A stretch of 64,000 bases of DNA, from contig NW_020825390.1 of NCBI RefSeq assembly GCF_003286085.1, forward strand, positions 1 to 64,000, in the 5' to 3' direction. The translations under genes and the position numbers were made by a program. Origin of the DNA: Drosophila persimilis (lineage: Eukaryota > Arthropoda > Insecta > Diptera > Drosophilidae). This document shows positions 20,817 through 32,944 of the stretch, piece by piece. How positions within the stretch are numbered: position 1 is the first letter of the stretch; each line of letters starts with the position of its first letter. The notes beneath the pieces are model-generated. The model ran no database searches and was not told where the DNA came from. It worked only from the letters and a program-made list of their open reading frames with translations.

Positions 20817-23800
20817 AAAAATAAACAGAGAATTAAAAGTTTTGATAGATACGGGAGCAACTTCCTGTTATATAAAAAAGGGAATTTACGAAAATAAAAA
20901 AGAATTATCAATTTATAAGAAAGTTGCTACAGTAAATGGGTTTTCAATAATTAAATATTTCCATAATATAACTATTTTCAACACAAAACAAGTGTTTTAC
21001 GAAATAGATGGAATGGAGGCAGATTTACTAATAGGATTTAACCTATTAAAGAAAATCGGAGCTGTTATTGATACAGGAAAGGGGACTTTAAGTTATAAAG
21101 ACAATGAAGAAAAACTAATATATGACGAGGTCCTTTCTTTAAACAAATTAACCTTTATAGAAGGAAAAACCATCCTTCCATTGAAGGAATATATAATAAA
21201 AAAATATTTTGAAGAAGAAAAAGAAATGAAAAGTGATTCAGTAAGGGTAGAAGGAAGTTTATATAGCTTGGGATCAAAAAATCCTGAGCACGCCGACGAA
21301 GAATTATCCGTCAATAGTTTGGGATTCAAATGTCCTGAACCCGCCGTCGTTGAATTATCCGACATCCAAAGTTTTAATAGTTTGGGATTAAAATATCCTG
21401 AGCACGCCGTCGTTGAATTATCCGACACTAAAAGTTCGAATAGTTTGGGATTAAAGAATCCTGAACACGCCGTCGTTGAATTATCCGACAATGAACAATT
21501 TAAAAGTTTGGGATGCAAAAACCCTGAACGCGCCGTCGTAGAAATATCCGACATTCAAAGTTATGCAAATTCTGAATTGAAAAAAATGAAATTGTATAAC
21601 ACAATAACCTACAAAGAGGACAATTGAGAAAATCTCAGAGAGAAAATGGTATCTATCATCGAAGAAGACCATGCCAATATAAATTTACAGTTACCGTTCA
21701 GAACGGATATAGAAGGAGAGATTAACACTGAACATGATAGACCGGTATATGGCAAGCAGTATCCATACGCTTATTCGGTTAACGATTTCGTTAATAACGA
21801 AATAAGTAAAATGTTAGATGAATCAGACCTAGTAAAAGCCCATATAATTCACCGGTAATAGTAGTACCAAAGAAGGGAGTAAATGAGGACGGAACTCCTA
21901 AGCATAGATTAGTAATAGACTTTAAGAAACTTAATGAAAACACCATACCGGATAGATACCCTATGCAAGATCCTTCAGTAATCCTTGCCAATTTAGGTAA
22001 GGCAAAGTATTTCTCGGCCATTGATTTAGAGTCAGGTTTCTATCAGATTTTAATGAGGGAATCAGATATTGAAAAAACATCTTTTTCCATAAATAACGGC
22101 AAATATGAATTTCTAAGAATGCCTATGGGATTGACGAACGCTCCCAGAATTTTCCAAAGGGCAATGGACGATATACTTAGAGAACAAGTTGGGAAAACTT
22201 GTCACGTCTATATGGACGATATAATAATATTTTCAAAAACTATAGAACAACATTATAAAGATCTAATTCATATAATACAGATATTGCAAAACGCTAACAT
22301 GAAAATTTTCCTAGAAAAGTCTAAATTCTTTCAATTGGAAACCAAATTTCTGGGATACATTGTTTCCCAAAATATCATTAAAACAGATCCAGACAAAATC
22401 TACACAATACAAAACTATCCATTCCTAAAAATATCAGAGAGCTACGTAGCTTCTTAGGACTAACAGGGTATTACAGAAAATTTGTCCGAAATTATGCCAC
22501 AATTGCCAAACCATTAACAAAATATCTGAGTGGAGTAAATGGGAAAGTTTCACGAAGGGCATCCAAGAAAACATTAATACAGCTGGATGAACCAGCAATT
22601 GGAGCATTTAATAATTTAAAGGACAGTTTAATAGCACATATTGAATTAGTACAACCAGATTACAATAAAAAATTCACATTAAACACAGATGCATCGGACA
22701 TAGCAATAGGAGCAGTTTTGTCGCAAGATGGGAATCCCATAACATTTATTTCTAAAACTTTAAGAAAAACCGAGCAAGTATATGCTACTAATAAAAAGGA
22801 ATTATTAGCTATTGTATGGGCATTAAAAAATTTGCGAAATTATTTATACGGAGTGAGTGGAGTTGAAATACATACAGATCACCAACCTTTGTCCTTTGCA
22901 ATGTCGCAAAAAATCCAAATGTTGAAATGAAACGTTGGTATTACTTCATAGAAAGTTTCACACCAAAAATCATTTATAAGCCAGGTTCAACTAACGTAGT
23001 AGCGGACGCTTTATCTCGGATTAAAATAAATCATATGACAGATAGTGATGTCGACCAGACAGAATCAGAATCAGACATAAATACTCAGCATTCAGCAGAG
23101 AGTAGTTTTGAAAACGTCATTCAAGAGACTAGCAAGCCTCTAAACCAATTTAAACAGCAGCTACTATTAGCGCAAGGGAGATTCACAGTTCATGAGTTAG
23201 TAAGAGTTTATGAAAATACCCGACATATTATTGAATTTGATACGGTTGACAATCTGCTAATCATTTTAAAAGAATTTATTCAGCCTCAGTTAACCACAGG
23301 AATACACTGCACTTTAGAAGATTTATACCTTATCCAAAATAAGCTAAAGGAAAACTTCATAAATAAATTTCTCTTCACGAGAAAGTTCCTCCAAGATGTA
23401 GTAAATTCAGAAGATAAAGCTATAATTATAGAAGAAATACATTGCAGAGCCCATAGAGGACTAGACGAAAATTACAAACAAATTACTAAGCTGTATTATT
23501 GGCCAAACCTGCACAAAAAATTAAAAGAATATATAAAAAATTGTGAGATCTGTAACAAAAACAAATATCACAGACACCCTGTAAAATTTCCAATTGGGGA
23601 AGCTCCCATTCCAGCAAAAGAAGGAGATCAATTACACTTAGACATATACTATGCCCAAAACCTAACATTCATAGCTTGTATAGATTCTTATTCCAAATAC
23701 TTGGTGGTCAAGGAAATTCAAAGTAACTTAAACATTGAAAATAAGGTAATGGAAATTTTGCAACACTTTCCGTTAGCAACATCATTAATGACTGACAACG

Positions 23801-24198
23801 AACCAAGCTTTACTTCAGCACAATTTAGATCATTCATACAAAGAAGTAACTTAACTATTTATTATGCTGATCCCAGACACAGCACCTCAAATGGTCAGGT
23901 AGAAAGGGTACATTCCACACTAACAGAAATAGCGCGGTGCATCAAGGATGAACTAAATCTAACAGATTATTCAGAAATAATAATAAGGGCGGCACTGAAA
24001 TATAACCTGACGATACATTCAACGACCAATCAAATGCCATATGACATATTGTATAACAAAATAGAACACAGACATAATCCAATGTTACTTAAGGAAGCTC
24101 AGACCAAAATGCTTAGGCTACATAACAAAGATAGAAGAGAAAAAGATTATAAAATAGGAGAAGTAGTTTATGAAAAGAAATTCGGGGAAAGAAATTAA
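20817..24198 (+). pseudogene. Errantivirus pol: protease, RT, RNase H, integrase
   Basis: Protease has DTGATSCY near 20845. A repeat spacer follows, then RT with LESGFYQI and the YMDD box (about 22210), RNase H with TDASD and ISKTLRKTE, and integrase with its HHCC zinc region (about 23440-23580), a D near 23640, MTDNEPSF and the GQVERVHS glutamate. Breaks: TGA at 21625, where copy A has TTA; an 8-base loss near 21820; a 1-base loss near 22410; and a slip near 22925. The last ORF (22927-24198) is open through the integrase. This is standard retroviral-type replication machinery, not expressible intact from this copy. Confidence 0.85.
21256..21566 (+). repeat. In-frame tandem repeats between protease and RT, five units
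   Basis: A unit of about 20-22 codons, consensus SLG-K-PEHAVVELSD, is repeated five times in the pol frame. Units are 60-66 bp and stay in register with the frame. Copy A carries four units (the second is missing). The position corresponds to the protease-RT linker, which is normally short in this group. Confidence 0.85.
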
Positions 24199-24319
24199 CT
24201 TCAATCCCGATACAAAAGGCAGGTAGTTAAGGAAAATCGACCGAATAAAATTATAATCAACAATAGAAACAGAATTATACATAAAGATAACATCAAATAT
24301 TCAATATTTTTTCCAGAAA

Positions 24320-25742
24320 ATGTGTGCGAATATACTTATACTGACTTTTGTTATATTGACGACTTCGGAAGGAATTGACTATACGCATAGTGACTATCTA
24401 TTGCTCAAAGACGACAGAGACGTTTACACTTATGAAAAATACGCTGAACTTTTCCATATTACTAATTTGAGTTTTTATAGAGAGATAATTGATAAAGAAT
24501 CCAAATATGTCAACAAATCAATTAATTCAGACGATGAGTGGGAAATATCAATGGACTTAAGTCTATTAAAATTAATGATTTCAGAATTAGTTCCGAAACG
24601 GAATGAAAGGGTAATTATATAGCAGGCCGCCCTGATCATGACGACTTTTTGAAAATACAAAATAAAGTAAATGAATTAACTGAAAATAATAATAAACAAT
24701 TTGTAATAAATTCCAAATTTTTCAAAGAAATTGAATTGCTATCAAATTCATTAAAAAATGTCATCTTCAATGAAGAAACGATACTGAGAAAGCATCGTTG
24801 AAAATTAATAACTTTTGACCTACTAAATTTAGTTGATACCATAACCCTCTTAAAAGTAAACATTTTCAATACAAAAATTTTAAATAAAAACGAAATAGAG
24901 GACGTTTATAAGCATGAAAAACATCCTGTTGAACTGTCTGATCTGCTGGACATTGCAACGGTTAAAATAATTCGAAATGCAGATTTAATAATCATTTACA
25001 TAAAATATCCTCAAATTAAAGATATTTGCAAGTTTTACCATGCAAGAGCCATCTCACAAAATGATGGATGTTAGTTATAAGTGAAAAAGTTTGTGAATGT
25101 AAGGAGAAATACTATTTAATGAATAATTTTAAAAGTGAAACTTTTAACAATTACGCACAAATAAATTTAAAGAATACCTGTTTCACCAATTTACTTAATG
25201 GCTTTAAAGCCACCAATTTACTTAATGGCTTTAAAGCCAACTGCACTAAAAAAAGGGAAAAAAACAAAGAAATAGACATCATTCAGGATGGTGCCATATT
25301 AGTTTCAGGCAAAAATATCGTAGACAATACTACTTTGTTAGGATCCTATCTCCTTATATTCAACAACACAATTGTAATAAATAATATAACCCACATAAAT
25401 GATAAGGGTAAAATTCTAAGATATATATCGCATCATAGATATAGCGATTTTGAATTAGTTGATTATATACAATCAAATGATAAGCAATTTTCTTTTGATA
25501 ATGTTAATATTTTAAATCCCCTTATAACATTAGGTAATACGGCCTTACCATTAACAACATTATTTTTAATCATTTTGATATTGTTAATGTTATTTTACTT
25601 CGGCTATAAATTAACCAAATTTGTACTTATTAAATCAATAAGAATACCGTCAGAAGAAATAGTGGAAAGCAACATTCAAATACTGTCAGAAGAAATTAGA
25701 GCTCTATCAGAACTTCAAAATGTATCGGGACGAAACATTTAA
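24320..25742 (+). pseudogene. Errantivirus env
   Basis: An ATG at 24320 opens a short hydrophobic leader consistent with a signal peptide, and the first frame stops at 24622. The frame resumes later; 25068-25742 encodes the C-terminal part with Asn-linked glycosylation-type sites, a strong hydrophobic anchor (about 25530-25620) and a charged cytoplasmic tail. A short direct duplication (CACCAATTTACTTAATGGCTTTAAAGC-like, about 27 bp) lies at 25186-25240, and copy A has it once. Several frameshifts and stops lie between the two parts, so no envelope protein can be made. Confidence 0.8.
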
Positions 25743-25752
25743 GAATGGGGGG

Positions 25753-26284
25753 AGTTAACGTACCCAATTCCATTGAGCTCTTATACGAGTTGTAAACAAT
25801 CTTTGGTTTTCCAAAACGAAAACAATTTCAATCTTGGGCCTCCGCCTAATTGATTTCTAAGATGTACAATCTCAAGCGCCCCCGCCGCAATCCCAATCTT
25901 TGACACTCGCCTAAATGGAAAACCAATGTTTGCCCACACCCGGCTTCTCATAAACAATCTCACTCCCGGCTTTCTGCAGATCCTGCACTTTAGGCCTTTT
26001 ACAGTTCTCTCTTTGGTTGACGAAATCCAATACTCGGGATGGCGAAATCAATTGAAATGTTTATAGAAAAACGATTCCCGAAAGGGATCAACGATGCAAA
26101 GATCAGAAAGTTCAAATCAGTCTTGATCCAGCAGCGACACCGCAAAGTCTAGCTAAATATTAAGATCGCGCAATCCCTTGGCCCGGAATTCCTTTGTGAC
26201 CCTCTACTTAAATCTATATCAGTGAAGTTCGAAGTAAAATAAAAACTTTTTAAAAACACAATCCGCTACCGCAGTTGTTTAATT
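25753..26284 (+). repeat. 3' LTR of errantivirus copy B
   Basis: It follows the polypurine tract GAATGGGGGG and is 532 bp. It is nearly the same as the 3' LTR of copy A. Its right flank TGCACGCGCATC is the 5' sequence shared with T2 at 46598. Confidence 0.9.
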
Positions 26285-26533
26285 TGCACGCGCATCTAAT
26301 TACATCGAAAAAAAAAGTGACTTGTGTTTTTTGTTGTTTTATGTGGAACTTTAAATGTTTTTAAATACATGTTTAAACCGGGAAAATGAACTAAATAAAC
26401 AATATGTGCCAAATAATTGCAAATAATGCAATATAATCATCTGTGATCGCGCTGTAATAGTGAAGCCAATAAACCCAACTGGAGGAAAGAGGAAGGAAAA
26501 GCAAGCTACTGAGTACCTGGACCAGGCCACCAA
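26285..26533 (+). other. T1 5' UTR
   Basis: The sequence is nearly identical to 46598-46847 in T2, including an A run and a T-rich GTGTTTTTTGTTGTTTTATG segment. It is non-coding. Confidence 0.75.
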
Positions 26534-29268
26534 ATGGACGCACTTGCTCCAAAACAGACGACCAACAAAATGGATGTTATGGATGCTATGGACAACTCGG
26601 CAAGAGCCGAAGCGGGTGGTGAGTGCGTTACTCAAAATAGTGCTACCTACATATCGACCAGGCCCCTGGGAGGGAACCCCTCCGCAAATGCTTCCCTCTT
26701 CGAACCAATGTTCGACTCAGAGGGGGATGCGGATCTGGCTGAGTTGGAGACGGACTCGCCAGAGTCCTCCTTGGGAGCTACGGTGCTGGAGTTCGAGCGT
26801 CGTTTCGTGGACAGGGGTTTATATGTTAGAAAATACCCGCCAATCCCACCAAAAACAGACGCCAACATACAAGAAAAACCGCCATCAAATACACGTACAA
26901 ACACGCAGACAAAAAAAGCTCCCAGCGAAAGTGCAACGGGTTCCAAAAATAGCGGCGCTTTCGCACTAACAAAAGAGCATTTAAGTGCACATAAACAAAA
27001 CAAGAACAAATGTTATGCCCATATGTTTTCGCGCCAAAACATTAGCGAAAACAAAAACAAGCAAACAACTCACACAAGCATCAGAGAGAGCGACGCTTGC
27101 GCTCTCTCAGCGTCCGAACCCTTGGCGCACAATCAAAACGGAGGCGCGTCACATCAAGCCCCAAAGCGTTTGCCGCCAAACTTGCACTCACACACTTATG
27201 ACAAAAAGAGAGATGCTTGCTCTCTCCCGCCGAACCAATACTCAAACACAAACACGAACAATAAACCCCTGACCTACGCCAATAACAAAACAAAAACAAA
27301 CACATTGACATATGCCGAAACCATAAACGGCATACAGAAAAACAATGACCAGCAACAGCAACAACGTTTGACGACAGCTGAAAGCAATAATACTAGCAGC
27401 TGCAGAAAATGCTTGCTGCCTACTCTGACTCAGGCGGACGAGCATAATACTCAGACAAGGCCTAGTACCAGAACACAGCTGGTAAAGGAATGGCTTAATA
27501 GCGTTCCCCCGCTACTGGCCAATGAAATGCCCTCGCCCCTGCCCCTTACCCCTATAGCAAAGGATATCCTGACAACAAATTCGTTTCGCTCGCCGCTCAA
27601 AAGAAGATGCGCGGCGATCGAAACGGATTCAGATGACGACCACTTTGCCTGCCTGGCACTTGACACGCCCATGTTCAAGAGTCAGTTTGCGAAAAGATTG
27701 CATCACGAGACCCGGCAGATGGAGTCAGATGTTGGCCAAATATGCTCACCGCTAAATAGTGAGGTTCCGGTTCCACCAAGTGAGGTTCAACATAGGGAGC
27801 CACAAAGTAAGGGGTCTGAAAGTCAACAGATGGAGACGGAAAACCATCAGCCTCAACACCAGCCAGACATCAATATAAATATAACGCCCGTCCAACCGTC
27901 ATTACGCAGCACCAAGGTCCCTACAATCTTCCTGCCCCTGGTGCCTGCAATTGTACCCCTAATCAATAAATTGACAATAAATCCGAACGTGCGGAAATTC
28001 ACGACGAAATCGATGGCCAACAGTGGACTCAGAGTCCAGTGCGACGACATGACAACATACAACGCCATACAGAACGCCCTTGCTGAAGATAGCACTCAAC
28101 TGCACACACACCAGCCGCGCAGTGAAAGGGGCTACCGTGTAATAGTGCGGCATTTACACCACACTACGCCCAGCAGCTGGATAACGGAGGAGCTGGAACG
28201 ACTCGGATACACTGCCCGGTTTATCCGAGGATTAAAACACCGTTTTAATGGGAGGCCTCTAAACATTTTTGAGGTTGAAATTCAGCCCAAGGCGGATGGC
28301 GGCCATGAGGCAATACTTGACGTTAAACAACTGGCCAACCAGTGCGTCTCGATAGTGAGACAAGCCAAGCCACGCGATCGTGGGCGTTTGGGCATACTAA
28401 AAATTATTGCAGACGGCCATTCAAGTGCATGAAATGCGCAGGAGATCACACCACAACAGCATGCAGGAAACACAGGCAGGAGGATCCTAAATGCGCCAAT
28501 TGTAGCGGCATGCACGTGAGCTGCGACAAGGGATGTGCCGCCTACAAAAAGGCTCGTAGCCATCTAAGGGCAAACCGGCTCATCGGTGAGCAGCAGTATT
28601 AACAGCAACGCCAGCAGCCACAGCAGCAAACCGAGAAGCAACGCCCACAACAGAAACACAACAAACATCAGCGTACGCAGCAGCAGCAGCATCAGCAGCA
28701 GTCACAGCAGACGCAACGACAGGGCCGCCAACAACAACAACAGCAGCTAGCAACAATCAGCGGCAGCGGTAGGCCGTCGTACAGCCGGGTAGTACGTAGC
28801 GGAATTACTGAGCAGGAGCAGCAGCAGCAACAGCCACGAGCGGACAATCATCAACAGCAGCATCGCCGACCACAGCAACAGCAGCAGCCATATGTCCGTA
28901 CTGTTGAGCAGCAACAGCCATCACAAAGGAAGCGGCCACAGCAGCAGCAGCATCAGCGGCAGCAGCGCGCAAGAGTTGTACAAGGGGCCAAAGCAGCACC
29001 AGCACCAACTCCAATAGCAGCAGCAACGCCCAACACCCGCAGGCCCTTGTATAGCCGAGGTGCTCAAGCCAATCCGGCCGAAAATCATTTGGCCAAGTTC
29101 CAACAGAAGTTGAGGGATGAGCAGCAGCAGCAACACCACCAGCAGCAACAAGAACAGCAAAAAACTCTCCCCGCAAATTTCCAGTCCCATGCCCATAAAG
29201 AAAATGCAGAATTTCTCTCAAGACTTGAGGCCAAAATCGATAGTCTATTTTCTGCAATAGTCAAATGA
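26534..29268 (+). pseudogene. T1 ORF1 (gag) with CCHC knuckles and opa repeats
   Basis: ATG 26534 opens 632 codons to 28432. The N-terminal half is Asn/Thr/Lys-rich and disordered; a conserved jockey-type gag domain follows at about 27900-28330 (GLRVQCDDM, LHTHQPRSERGYR, LERLGYTARFIRGLKHR). A small deletion at about 28375 removes the first half of the first zinc knuckle and shifts the frame. The knuckles continue in another frame (CMKCAGDHTTTAC, CANCSGMHVSC), and a TAA at about 28600 interrupts before the Gln-rich CAG region and the coiled-coil end (LAKFQQKLRDEQ, LSRLEAKIDSLFSAI, stop 29268). TART/HeT-A gag proteins are known to direct RNA to chromosome ends. This copy is broken. Confidence 0.8.
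28600..29170 (+). repeat. CAG (opa) repeat-rich tract in gag
   Basis: Imperfect CAG/CAA runs encode poly-Gln in the gag frame. Similar tracts recur in ORF2 (30310-30440), in T2, and in the C-terminal extension (45180-45350). They create long spurious poly-Leu/Ala/Cys frames on the opposite strand. Confidence 0.9.
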
Positions 29269-29350
29269 ATAAATATCAATACAAATAAAACAAGCAAAAC
29301 AACAAATAGCAGTTCACCAAACTCTTTGGACATGGTCCTGTCCTCCGCCA

Positions 29351-31294
29351 ATGATGCCTTCTATGTTTAGTCCAGTCCCGAATAGCCAGTCAAACCAAAA
29401 AGTCAATCCAGTACAGACTATTTCCACCCACAGCGTCAGCCAGAACGGCAACTCTTTTAAAATTGCCTTCTGGAACGCGTGTGGTGTGACAAACAAGTTG
29501 AACGAGGTCGAAGTTTTCCTGAAAAGGGAAAAAATACAATTAATGATGGTCATCGAAACACGCACAAGGGCCGTCTCTGTGAGCGGATTCCACACTTACA
29601 CTGCACAAAATCCGGCAAACGATCGCAGAGGGGGAGTAGCCATCCTGGTCCGGGACGATGTCACCCACTCTGCACTGCAGCCAATTTCAAAGCCATTCAT
29701 CCAGAGTGCACCTGTCATCGTCTTCACTGAAAAGGAAAATAAAAAGGGAATTATTTTTGCGCCGATCTACTGTCCGCCTGTATTCAAGTGGGCGCCTGCC
29801 CATTTTACTGGATTAATAAGACATTTTGAAGAACTCTGCGTCGAAGAAACAGCATCCGGCTTTCTTGTATGCGGTGACTGGAACGCGAAGCATATGTGGT
29901 GGGGAAATGTCCGTGGATGCGCCAGAGGGAAAGCACTGATGGAGGCTGTACACACCAACAACGGCTGCAATTTGCTGGCCACCGGTGGTGCCACACACTA
30001 TCCCTACGACAAAAAAAAGAGACCATCAGCGATTGACTTTGGAATCTACAAAGGAATCCACGACACTCACCTGAGTATCCGTTCAAGCTCGGATTTGGAC
30101 TCTGATCACTTGCTGCTCAGGGTGGAGTTGACGATCGGCAGCGGTGGACGTAGACATCCTACGCCCACAGTCAGGAAACATCTGCTCCCAGCACGTGCCA
30201 ATATCAGCCTGTTCCAAAAGTCGCTGGAACGGTTGATCAATCTCAACACCGAGATTAGAATAGCGCAGGACATTGATGACGTCGTTGACTTGTTTTTGAA
30301 CAATATACGGGTAGCAGCAGCAGCAGCATCAACACAACATCAACAGCAGCACCCAAGCACACATCGAAGATGGCCACAGCAGCGTCAGCATCAACATCAG
30401 CAGCGGTCACAGCAACATCACCGGCACCATCACCTTAAGCTGGACGAGGCTACAAGCGAGCTGCTTTCCATCAAACAGCAGTGCAAGAGGATCTGGCTGG
30501 CGACCCGCACCATCGAAGCCAGACGAAACTACAGGGCGGCGCAAAATCGTCTTAACAAGGGGCTCACAATCCTGAAAAACAAAAACATCAACAAACTGTT
30601 CACAGGGATTGACAACAAAGACCGCTATCAAATGCAGAAACTTTGGAAACTGACCAGCACAATCAAAAGACAGCCGCAGCCAAACTGGCCACTGAGGCTG
30701 CCAACTATGACCGGAGGCAAGGCAAGTGTCTCGTGGACAAAGTCAACAGCCGAGACAGCCGATGCCTTTGCTACTCACCTGGAGGAGAGATTCAGCCCGA
30801 TACTGTCCAATTCAGATGAAGAGCGGGCCGCAATCAACAGAGAGCGTGGGCAGAAGCAGCTACAACCGGACTAGGAAACCAGGATTCCCTTCAGACCAGT
30901 CACACTGCCTGAGCTGATGCAGATTGTGGATGCATTGGAGCAGTCCAAATCACCTGGGGGAGACAAAATCAATAACAAACTGATTAAAAATTTGCCAAAA
31001 TAAGCGCTATTATATTTAATATTAATATATAACTCCATTTTCAGACTGGGCCACTTTCCAAGTCAGTGGAAACATGCCCAGATTAAAATTATTTTAAAGC
31101 CGGGCAAAAACACAGCAGACATGTGTTCCTACCGGCCAATCAGTCTATTATCTGGCCTTTCAAAGATCTTTGAAAAATTGCTGATGGCGAGACTGTTTGA
31201 GGTGGAGAATTTTGCCAAGGCCGTACCCAATTACCAATTTGGATTTCGGCGGGAGCATGGCACTGAGCAGCAGCTGGCTCGAGTCACTCAATAT
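29351..31294 (+). pseudogene. T1 ORF2, 5' part: AP endonuclease and RT start
   Basis: ATG 29351. The endonuclease starts with IAFWNACGV and continues through MVIETR, GFHTYTAQNPANDRRGGVAILV, VCGDWNAKHMWWG and SDHLLL (SDLDSDHLLL), the full APE-type motif set. A Gln/His-rich linker precedes the RT N-terminal region (SPGGDKINNKLIKNLP, RPISLLSGLSKIFEKLL, QFGFRREHGTEQQLARVTQY). Two nonsense codons not shared with T2 interrupt it: TAG 30872-30874 and TAA 31001-31003. The mdg1-like element is inserted after the Tyr codon of VTQY, and the frame resumes at 43779/43783 with ILKAYEKKQV. Role: target cleavage and reverse transcription. Confidence 0.85.
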
Positions 31295-31672
31295 TGTAGT
31301 ATGTGCATATATTGAGTGTACACTGTACCCAATGGTTAACAATAAATGTATCAGCAACACATTGTTGCAGTACACAAACAAAACCACTTCAAGTGAGCGT
31401 GCAATATGATCGCCGCTTATGCGCTAAGCTAAGTCAGCATTCCCACGCTGACCACTTGAAGCATATATATATACACATATGTACATACGGCTCTTGCCCT
31501 CTCGATTATGCTGATAAGACAAATATGTATGAAGCCGCTCCGCTGTTGGCGTAACCGGCAGCGCAGCTATGCGGTCTGAGTTATAAGAATAAATTCAATA
31601 AAGACATTCAAAAAACCGAAGTCAAACGGCACAGACGTGCCAGTGTTATAATTACAATAGTGACATATTACA
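31295..31672 (+). repeat. 5' LTR of mdg1/412-like element
   Basis: 378 bp, running from TGTAGTATGTGC to ACATATTACA. It contains an AATAAATTCAATAAAG stretch as a polyadenylation signal. It is followed directly by the primer site. Confidence 0.9.
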
Positions 31673-32944
31673 TGGCGACCGTGACAAGTGTCACGAACAT
31701 GTAGATGTTCGGAAACAAAAATATGTTCAAATAAATCATAAAAAAAAAAAAAGCGGAGAGCGAGAGCGAGAGCGGACAACAACAGCAGCACCACAGCAGG
31801 CACCACTGGAAGCAGCAGTAACATCAAAAAAAAAATTAACAACGAAATGGAGCGGAACTGAACGCAGTAAGTAGAGTGGTATGTGTGGCAAAAGAGGCGG
31901 CGTAGTAAAACGCCTGAGAGCCAGAAGGGCAACACTACTCAAACTGCTAAATAGCAACGATAATTTGCCGTGGAGCACATCTGTGAAATTACACACAGAG
32001 CTCGATCACATCAAATTGTTGCTAGCAGAAAAGAAAATGAAAGAGCCAATGCACACAACCACCTACACTGCAATACAAAATATCAGTAAAATATTAATCG
32101 TAACTCCACCACCCCAAACGACAGAAATAGCAAAGGAAGACCTGCCCGAACGACTGCGAGGGACCTCTACACTCGCCGCATTGCGAGTACACCTGTGCAG
32201 CCTGCACCGGTGCCCCAACAGAGAAGCAGTAGCAGCCTGTGCAGCCAGCACCGGCCTCGTCTAGCGCAACAAGCTAGACCCGGAGCAGTGAACCGACAGC
32301 GCTTCCTAGAGCGCCCACCGCCAAACAAAATTTTTTTTTCTAAATGCCTGCGATGCATACAACTTAACTGTAAGATCTAAAATTGTAAAATTGAGCGGAA
32401 TAACATCTGCCCAATTAGAGTGAGGCCTGTAAAGCCACACAAACACTAGGCAGAAAGAAATGTAAAAACTGAAAAAAAATATATATAAATTATAAATTAA
32501 TTTCAACAATTAACAAAGAATTTATACAGTAGTATAAAAGAAAAAAAAAGGAAATTTGTTTTTGTATATACATATATACCCATTGTTTACACAATGGGTT
32601 TAGTAGATGTAAAATCGGTAGATTCGACAGCGAATGTAATAAACAAAGTCGAAGTCAATAACACCGACCTAAAGTTAATAACAATACTTATTGCTATTAT
32701 TTTCATTATAATCATAGGCCATCTATTATATAAATTGTATAAACTACATAATAGATGCATAGAGAAACGCTATCAAAGCCGGGCAGATGACCTGGACAAA
32801 ATTTAAAACAAATTTATAATGGTAACGAAAATTGGCCAAAAATAAAAGAAAAAGTCCAAAACGAATCATGAATAAAAATATATCATTATTTGATTGAAAA
32901 CCTATAAATGTTTTTGCACATTTTAATAATTATTTTAAAATGAA
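31673..32944 (+). other. Long leader with primer-binding site and two small ORFs
   Basis: TGGCGACCGTGACAAG lies at 31673-31688. Two frames stand out: 31881-32264 (127 codons, Arg/Lys-rich start, no recognised domain) and 32594-32806 (listed separately). Runs of A and a TATACATATATAC stretch lie between. Elements of the 412/mdg1 group are known to carry small upstream ORFs, so these may be genuine. Confidence 0.65.
32594..32806 (+). CDS. Small membrane-protein ORF upstream of gag
   Basis: ATG 32594 opens 70 codons. An N-terminal polar region is followed by a strongly hydrophobic stretch (residues about 27-44, almost all Ile/Leu/Phe/Val) and a basic C-terminal tail (KLYKLHNRCIEKRYQSR). It looks like a single-pass membrane peptide. 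It has no recognised homologue. It sits alone between the primer site and gag, about 140 bases before the gag ATG. It might be a translated upstream ORF of the retroelement or a chance frame in AT-rich DNA. Confidence 0.5.
   Translation: MGLVDVKSVDSTANVINKVEVNNTDLKLITILIAIIFIIIIGHLLYKLYKLHNRCIEKRYQSRADDLDKI

Larger units (their letters stand above)
18459..26284 (+). mobile_element. Gypsy-group errantivirus copy B, structurally complete but decayed
   Basis: It has a 5' LTR, a tRNA-Lys-type primer site, gag, pol, env, a polypurine tract and a 3' LTR. Gag is open; pol and env are broken by several lesions. The left flank ends TACA, inside BEL sequence. The right flank begins TGCA, inside the 5' end of a TART-like LINE. 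The flanking 4-mers do not match, and the two LTRs differ at about 20 positions. This suggests the copy was formed by recombination between two insertions rather than by one integration event. Confidence 0.9.

Noticed and set aside
25781..25963. Recurring 60-codon minus-strand ORF starting MRLFMRSRVW (also 3238-3420 and 18487-18669)
   Set aside because: It lies inside each errantivirus LTR copy and has no domain. It is a shadow frame of the LTR.
28805..29351. Long minus-strand frames rich in Leu, Ala and Cys
   Set aside because: They are the antisense of CAG/CAA opa tracts in gag. The same applies to 48270-48940 and 45104-45463.
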